A stretch of 64,000 bases of DNA, taken from JANWWM01 sp046292465 (lineage in GTDB: Bacteria; Bacteroidota; Chlorobiia; Chlorobiales; Thermochlorobacteraceae). Shown here in pieces: positions 60,317-64,000 of the stretch. A program made the translations under genes and the position numbers. The stretch is taken from positions 128,949 to 192,948 of the forward strand of contig JBKBRB010000004.1 of NCBI GenBank assembly GCA_046292465.1. Reading direction: 5' to 3'. A model generated the notes under the pieces. The model ran no database searches. It was given only the letters and a program-made list of their open reading frames with translations, and was not told the DNA's origin. The first letter of the stretch is position 1. Each line of letters opens with the position of its first letter.

Positions 60317-61759
60317 TTATGAAAGTTTTTCCGTCAAAAACGCTTTGACCTGCGAGAGATTGAGCCGCTCTTGATTACTGGTATCGCGATAGCGAACCGT
60401 AACAGTTTGGTTGTTTAGCGTCTCGTGGTCAATCGTGAAGCAGAAGGGCGTGCCGGTTTCGTCTTGTCGGTAGTAGCGTTTTCCGATTGAGCCTGCGTCG
60501 TCGTATTGCACTTTGAAGTGGCGTTTTAGGTCGTGATAAAGTTTTTCAGCGATTTCAGGCAAGCCATCTTTTTTTGTAAGCGGAAAAATGCCGGCTTTGA
60601 CAGGCGCAAGTTCAGGTTTGAGTTTGAGAATCACGTGTGGCTCGCCGTCTTCGATTTGTTCGGTGTAGGCGTCGCAGAGCACCATGAGAAAATTTCGGTC
60701 GCATCCCGATGAAGTTTCGACGACGTAGGGAATGTATTTTTCTTTCGTTTCGGTGTCGCTATACATCATGTTTTTACCTGAATACTCTTGATGGCGGCGC
60801 AAATCGAAATCGGTGCGCGAGTGAATGCCCTCGATTTCTTCCGTGCCAAACGGGAACTTGTATTTGATGTCGAAGGCGGCGTCGGCATAATGCGCGAGTT
60901 TTTCGTGTTGATACCAAACGAGGTTTTCAGGCTTAATGCCCAGCCGCTCGATGTGCCAATTCATGCGTTTTTCTTTCCACATCTCGAAGGCGTCTAACTG
61001 CGTGCCCGGCTTAACGAAATACTGCATTTCCATTTGCTCGAACTCAATCATTCGGAAAATGAAATTGCCTTTAACGATTTCGTTTCGGAAGGCTTTGCCA
61101 ATTTGCGCAATGCCGAAGGGAATTTTCATTCGCGCTGATTCGCGGACGGTGTGAAAGTTGACGAAAATGCCTTGCGCCGTTTCAGGACGGAGATAAACGA
61201 TGCCTGCCTCATCTGCGACTGCACCGAGTTTCGTAGAAAACATCAAGTTGAACTGCCTGACTTCGGTCCAATTAAACGCGCCTGAATCGGGCGATTTAAT
61301 TTGCTCTTTGATGATAAGCTCGTAAAGTGCTTTGGTCATGTCGTCGCTGTTTTGCGCTTTGACAAATTCATCATTGACGCGCTTGGCTTCCTCTGTTTTG
61401 CCTTTTTTCTCCAACTGTTTGATGTATCCTTCGATAAGGTGGTCGGCGCGATAGCGGATTTTGCTGGTCTTGTCGTCAATCATTGGGTCGCTGAAGCTTT
61501 GCACGTGTCCTGAGGCTTCCCAAGTTTTGGGGTGCATCATAATCGCCGCGTCAATGCCCGCGATGTTTTCGTGTTCGCGCGTCATGGCGTTCCACCACGC
61601 GGTTTTGATGTTGTTTTTGAGTTCGACGCCGAGCGGACCGTAGTCGTAGCACGCGCCCAACCCGCCATAAATTTCAGATGATTGAAAGACGAAGCCCCGC
61701 CGCTTGCACAGCGAGACGATTTTCTCCATCAGTTTTTCAGATGTGTCGGTTTTAGACAT
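60317..61759 (-). CDS. glyS: Glycyl-tRNA synthetase, dimeric class II type
   Basis: 480 residues, the alpha2 (eukaryote/archaea/Bacteroidetes-like) form rather than the alpha2beta2 enzyme. Class II motif 1 is near EIYGGLGACYDYGPLGVELK, motif 2 includes FRNEIVKGNFIFRMIEFEQM and motif 3 includes VETSSGCDRNFLMVLCDAYT. The C-terminal anticodon-binding domain begins near LKLKPELAPVKAGIFPLTKK. It follows the strong terminator at 61839 and has its own promoter region. Confidence 0.95.
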   Translation of the reverse strand: MSKTDTSEKLMEKIVSLCKRRGFVFQSSEIYGGLGACYDYGPLGVELKNNIKTAWWNAMTREHENIAGIDAAIMMHPKTWEASGHVQSFSDPMIDDKTSKIRYRADHLIEGYIKQLEKKGKTEEAKRVNDEFVKAQNSDDMTKALYELIIKEQIKSPDSGAFNWTEVRQFNLMFSTKLGAVADEAGIVYLRPETAQGIFVNFHTVRESARMKIPFGIAQIGKAFRNEIVKGNFIFRMIEFEQMEMQYFVKPGTQLDAFEMWKEKRMNWHIERLGIKPENLVWYQHEKLAHYADAAFDIKYKFPFGTEEIEGIHSRTDFDLRRHQEYSGKNMMYSDTETKEKYIPYVVETSSGCDRNFLMVLCDAYTEQIEDGEPHVILKLKPELAPVKAGIFPLTKKDGLPEIAEKLYHDLKRHFKVQYDDAGSIGKRYYRQDETGTPFCFTIDHETLNNQTVTVRYRDTSNQERLNLSQVKAFLTEKLS

Positions 61760-61838
61760 AGATAGGTTTGAACCAGAGCAGATGATTATGTTGATGAAAT
61801 TGACGGCAAATATACGAAACCGTGTTTAGCCGAAATAA

Positions 61839-61866
61839 AAAAGCCCACCGTTTCAGATGGGCTTTT
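61839..61866 (-). terminator. Intrinsic terminator after the DUF4397 lipoprotein gene
   Basis: Arms AAAAGCCCA (61839-61847) and TGGGCTTTT (61858-61866) form a perfect stem that extends inward by C-G and G-U pairs in minus-strand RNA, followed there by a run of six U. It separates the lipoprotein gene from glyS. Confidence 0.93.
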
Positions 61867-61885
61867 CGTGCTTCAAGATGTGGAA

Positions 61886-62656
61886 CTATCTATCCTTTAT
61901 GATTCGCGTTGCAAATGCTTGCGCACCGGTTCCGCCGACGAAGCCGCGTGCGATCACCGTATAGACGCTCTTGTCTTGGACGCGCACATTTGAAAGCGGA
62001 ATGATACCGCCGCCTACGGCTCTGATGACCAGGTTTAAGGTGGTATCGGCAAGTGTTGAGTTAGTTGCGCTCAAATTGAAGGTTCTGAATCCAGCTTGGG
62101 TCGCAACATCTGCCGCACTTAGGTTGCGGAGGAAGGTCAGCGTATCGGCGATGATATAGGTTGTGTCGTTGGTTCCGCTTACCAATCCGATATTGACGCC
62201 CGGCGCGTTTGGCGAAAGGTGAAGCACGCGCAGTTGGAATCGTCCTGTTAAAGTATCAGGTCTGAGATTGTAGTTATCGCGAATGAGCAATGGCGCATTG
62301 TTGCGTGCTGAATCAATCACCATGAAGGTGAAGAATTGATTTTGGCGATTACTGAAATCGGCGAGTGTGTCAATCGTAATTTTGTTGCGGTTGCCACCAA
62401 CGGTTACTCTAATGTTACGATTACCTGAAAAGACTTGGGAGTATTCGGTTTGCTCTTCTCCGTAACGAATGTTAGTTACAAATTCACCATCGACGAGGAT
62501 GTCCAAGCTTTGCACGTTTGCATCAGGCATCATGTTCCAGAAGCGCAAATTGGTTTTGCGCGTATTGGTTGCGAGCGGCTCTGACTCTCCGCAGGCAGAA
62601 AGGAACATGGTGGTGAGAACAAAGAGGAAGAAGATTGATAGAAGTTTGTTTTTCAT
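61886..62656 (-). CDS. DUF4397-domain lipoprotein
   Basis: 256 residues. A lipoprotein signal peptide ends in the lipobox LSAC (Cys22), so the mature protein is membrane-anchored. The rest is beta-rich with two DUF4397-like halves, each with the family pattern (FWNMMPDANVQSLDILVDGE and RVLHLSPNAPGVNIGLVSGT). The function of DUF4397 is unknown. It lies 37 bases downstream of the PorV-like gene and ends at a strong terminator, so the two are one transcript. Confidence 0.9.
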   Translation of the reverse strand: MKNKLLSIFFLFVLTTMFLSACGESEPLATNTRKTNLRFWNMMPDANVQSLDILVDGEFVTNIRYGEEQTEYSQVFSGNRNIRVTVGGNRNKITIDTLADFSNRQNQFFTFMVIDSARNNAPLLIRDNYNLRPDTLTGRFQLRVLHLSPNAPGVNIGLVSGTNDTTYIIADTLTFLRNLSAADVATQAGFRTFNLSATNSTLADTTLNLVIRAVGGGIIPLSNVRVQDKSVYTVIARGFVGGTGAQAFATRIIKDR

Positions 62657-62693
62657 GTTTGTTCAGTTTGACACTTTGTTGTTTTTTCACTTT

Positions 62694-63725
62694 TTAGAAG
62701 CCTAAGCGGACGGCGAACACTTGATTGCCGCTGAAAAATTTAGCCGAACGATAGGCGTAATCGAGCATAATTGAAACGCCGCCTAAGCGGTAATTGATGC
62801 CTGCCCCTAAGGCAAAACTATTTGTGAAGACGTTTTCGCCGTGTTTAGACACATCGAAGTTCATGCCGCCACGCAGGAAGAGCAAATCTTGAAAAGCATA
62901 TTGAGCACCTACTTGATATTCATCGTCCGAAAAGTTATTGTTTCGGAAGTTTCCTGCAAGTGTAATCACGTTTCGTGGGTCTAACTTAAAATCATATGCT
63001 GCGCCGATTTCAAATGACGATGGTATTTCGCCTGCTGCGGCAACAATTTCCGTTCGGAGCAGGTTTTGAGGACCGTCGCCAGGGAAGCGTGCAATTTGCC
63101 GTTCTAAGTCAGGACCAGCATAGCGCATTTGGTTTCCAAGATTTTTGAGCACAACAGCAATCTTCAAATCAAATGGGGTTGTGTATTGCACTCCAAAGTC
63201 TACGGCTAAGCCCGTTGCGGTTGAACTTAGAATGGTTTCTGAAATCAACTTTGCGGTTACTCCTGCTGCAATTTTGTCGGTAAATGCCCTTGAGTATGTC
63301 AAAGATGCTGTGATGAAGTTGGGCGACCATTTCTCACCGCGCAGTCCGTCGGGGTCTTCATCAGTTGTGCGCAAGATGTCTCCAAAATTGAGCGATTTAA
63401 TTGCAAAGCCGAATGTTCCGACATTTCCAAGGTTTGCTGTTGCAGCAACGTAACTGATTCTAATATCCGCCAAGTAACTCATAGAGGAGAACATCAATTC
63501 TCCTTTACGCGAATAGGCGACCGCTCCTGGATTCCAATACATGGCTTCAACGCCTGTGAGCGATGCGGTTGCTGCGCCAGCCATTGCCAAGCCTACGCCC
63601 CCTACGGGAATCAGGACTTGGTTACCACTTGAAGCACCAACTCGTCGCTCCTGCGCTTTCAATGCTGGCTGCATCAGTGCTGTTGCAATAAGTAAGGTTA
63701 CTGCTATTGTTTTGAGTTGTCTCAC
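62694..63725 (-). CDS. PorV/PorQ-like outer-membrane beta-barrel protein
   Basis: 343 residues. A signal peptide (about 1-25, ending ALKAQ) is followed by a FadL-like/UPF0164 barrel: an N-terminal plug-like GVGLAMAGAATASLTGVEAM and YWNPGAVA, then alternating beta strands ending in RSAKFFSGNQVFAVRLGF with a terminal Phe. This family includes PorV, which shuttles type IX cargo to the attachment complex, and PorQ. It fits a type IX locus with the partial tail protein upstream. Which PorV/PorQ subgroup is meant cannot be settled here. Confidence 0.88.
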   Translation of the reverse strand: MRQLKTIAVTLLIATALMQPALKAQERRVGASSGNQVLIPVGGVGLAMAGAATASLTGVEAMYWNPGAVAYSRKGELMFSSMSYLADIRISYVAATANLGNVGTFGFAIKSLNFGDILRTTDEDPDGLRGEKWSPNFITASLTYSRAFTDKIAAGVTAKLISETILSSTATGLAVDFGVQYTTPFDLKIAVVLKNLGNQMRYAGPDLERQIARFPGDGPQNLLRTEIVAAAGEIPSSFEIGAAYDFKLDPRNVITLAGNFRNNNFSDDEYQVGAQYAFQDLLFLRGGMNFDVSKHGENVFTNSFALGAGINYRLGGVSIMLDYAYRSAKFFSGNQVFAVRLGF

Positions 63726-63771
63726 GTTTCGTCTCCCTTTATTGAAAGTTCAAATTCTTTAAGTTTTTAAG

Positions 63772-63800
63772 TGCGACCCTGTTTCAAACACAGGGCCGCA
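63772..63800. terminator. Hairpin between the partial secreted-protein gene and the PorV-like gene
   Basis: Arms TGCGACCCTG (63772-63781) and CAGGGCCGCA (63791-63800) give a 10-pair stem in minus-strand RNA with one G-U and a 9-base loop. A T-run follows on the plus strand rather than in the minus RNA, so it is likely an operon-internal or weak terminator. Confidence 0.6.
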
Positions 63801-63822
63801 TTTTTGGTTTGATGCTTGTCGT

Positions 63823-64000
63823 TTAGAAGAAGTCTTCGCGTTCTTGGCGCATAATGACCCCCAGTTTGAGAATCTTGTTTCCAAACTCGGTTTCAATATG
63901 CACGAGATACATGCCGCTCGCGACCGGAATATTTGAGTCGTTTCGCAAATTCCAATCTTCCGACGATGAGTTCGGGTTGTCTCTATCAATCACACGAACC
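63823..64000 (-). CDS. C-terminal end of a secreted protein with type IX-like tail, cut by window edge
   Basis: Only the last 59 codons are inside the window. They read VRVIDRDNPNSSSEDWNLRN, DSNIPVASGMYLVHIETEFG and end at MRQEREDFF. The NDSNIPVASGMYLVHIE pattern is the FlgD-like/type IX C-terminal fold common in large Chlorobi and Ignavibacteria surface proteins. The N-terminus and overall function are outside the window. Confidence 0.75.
   Translation of the reverse strand, partial: VRVIDRDNPNSSSEDWNLRNDSNIPVASGMYLVHIETEFGNKILKLGVIMRQEREDFF

Overview
The window looks like a chromosomal segment of a FCB-group bacterium, most probably Chlorobiota (green sulfur bacteria and relatives, Chloroherpeton/Thermochlorobacter-like). 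The evidence is a plant-type (PDS/ZDS family) carotene desaturase, type IX secretion tails and a PorV-like porin, a Bacteroidetes/Bacillus-type sdhCAB operon, and informational genes typical of that lineage. The lineage call is inference; the individual gene calls rest on motifs read in the sequence. Nearly all sequence is coding, with short gaps and several clear intrinsic terminators. I see no IS element, prophage, rRNA operon or CRISPR array.

Layout. 1-11035 (minus strand) is the transcription/translation block: tRNA-Thr(TGT), Tyr(GTA), Thr(GGT), Trp(CCA), secE, nusG, rplK, rplA, rplJ, rplL, a strong hairpin, then rpoB and the start of rpoC, which runs off the left edge. 11388-14105 (plus) is an oxidative-stress island: rubrerythrin, a PerR-type Fur-family repressor that has lost most of its Cys4 zinc site, an MDR oxidoreductase and Dps, with a candidate operator upstream and a terminator downstream. 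14168-17634 (minus) pairs a CoA-acylating aldehyde dehydrogenase carrying an unusual C-terminal tail with an acetyl-CoA-synthetase-like protein that lacks the catalytic lysine. 17723-22499 (minus) holds a membrane fusion protein, valS and a HigB/RelE-type toxin with a stunted antitoxin packed against valS.

22657-25435 (plus) is sucC followed by a two-gene module: an SMC/OLD-type ATPase and a 161-residue protein with TOPRIM-like acidic motifs, overlapping by ATGA. This split-OLD (PARIS-like) arrangement is the best candidate for an undescribed, possibly anti-phage, system here. 25432-28946 (minus) has an ACT-domain protein, SppA and a family 2 glycosyltransferase. 29045-31872 (plus) has yraN, a sugar-nucleotidyltransferase and purB.

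32015-36055 is a 1346-residue secreted M12B-like metalloprotease with CARDB-like repeats and a type IX sorting tail. It is followed by an M24 peptidase, a small exopolysaccharide cluster (GT26 glycosyltransferase, polyprenyl sugar-phosphate transferase, alpha/alpha-toroid protein) and a zeta-carotene desaturase-like gene. tRNA-Ile2(CAT), glmS and a cNMP-CBS-DUF294 regulator follow, then sdhCAB, a plant-type asparaginase, an APC transporter, an unknown protein plus SbcC without SbcD, aroK-aroB with a coupled 39-residue membrane microprotein, an MFS transporter and glyS. The right end carries a DUF4397 lipoprotein, a PorV-like outer-membrane protein and the C-terminus of another large secreted protein. 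Dispersed REP-like palindromes sit in at least two gaps.
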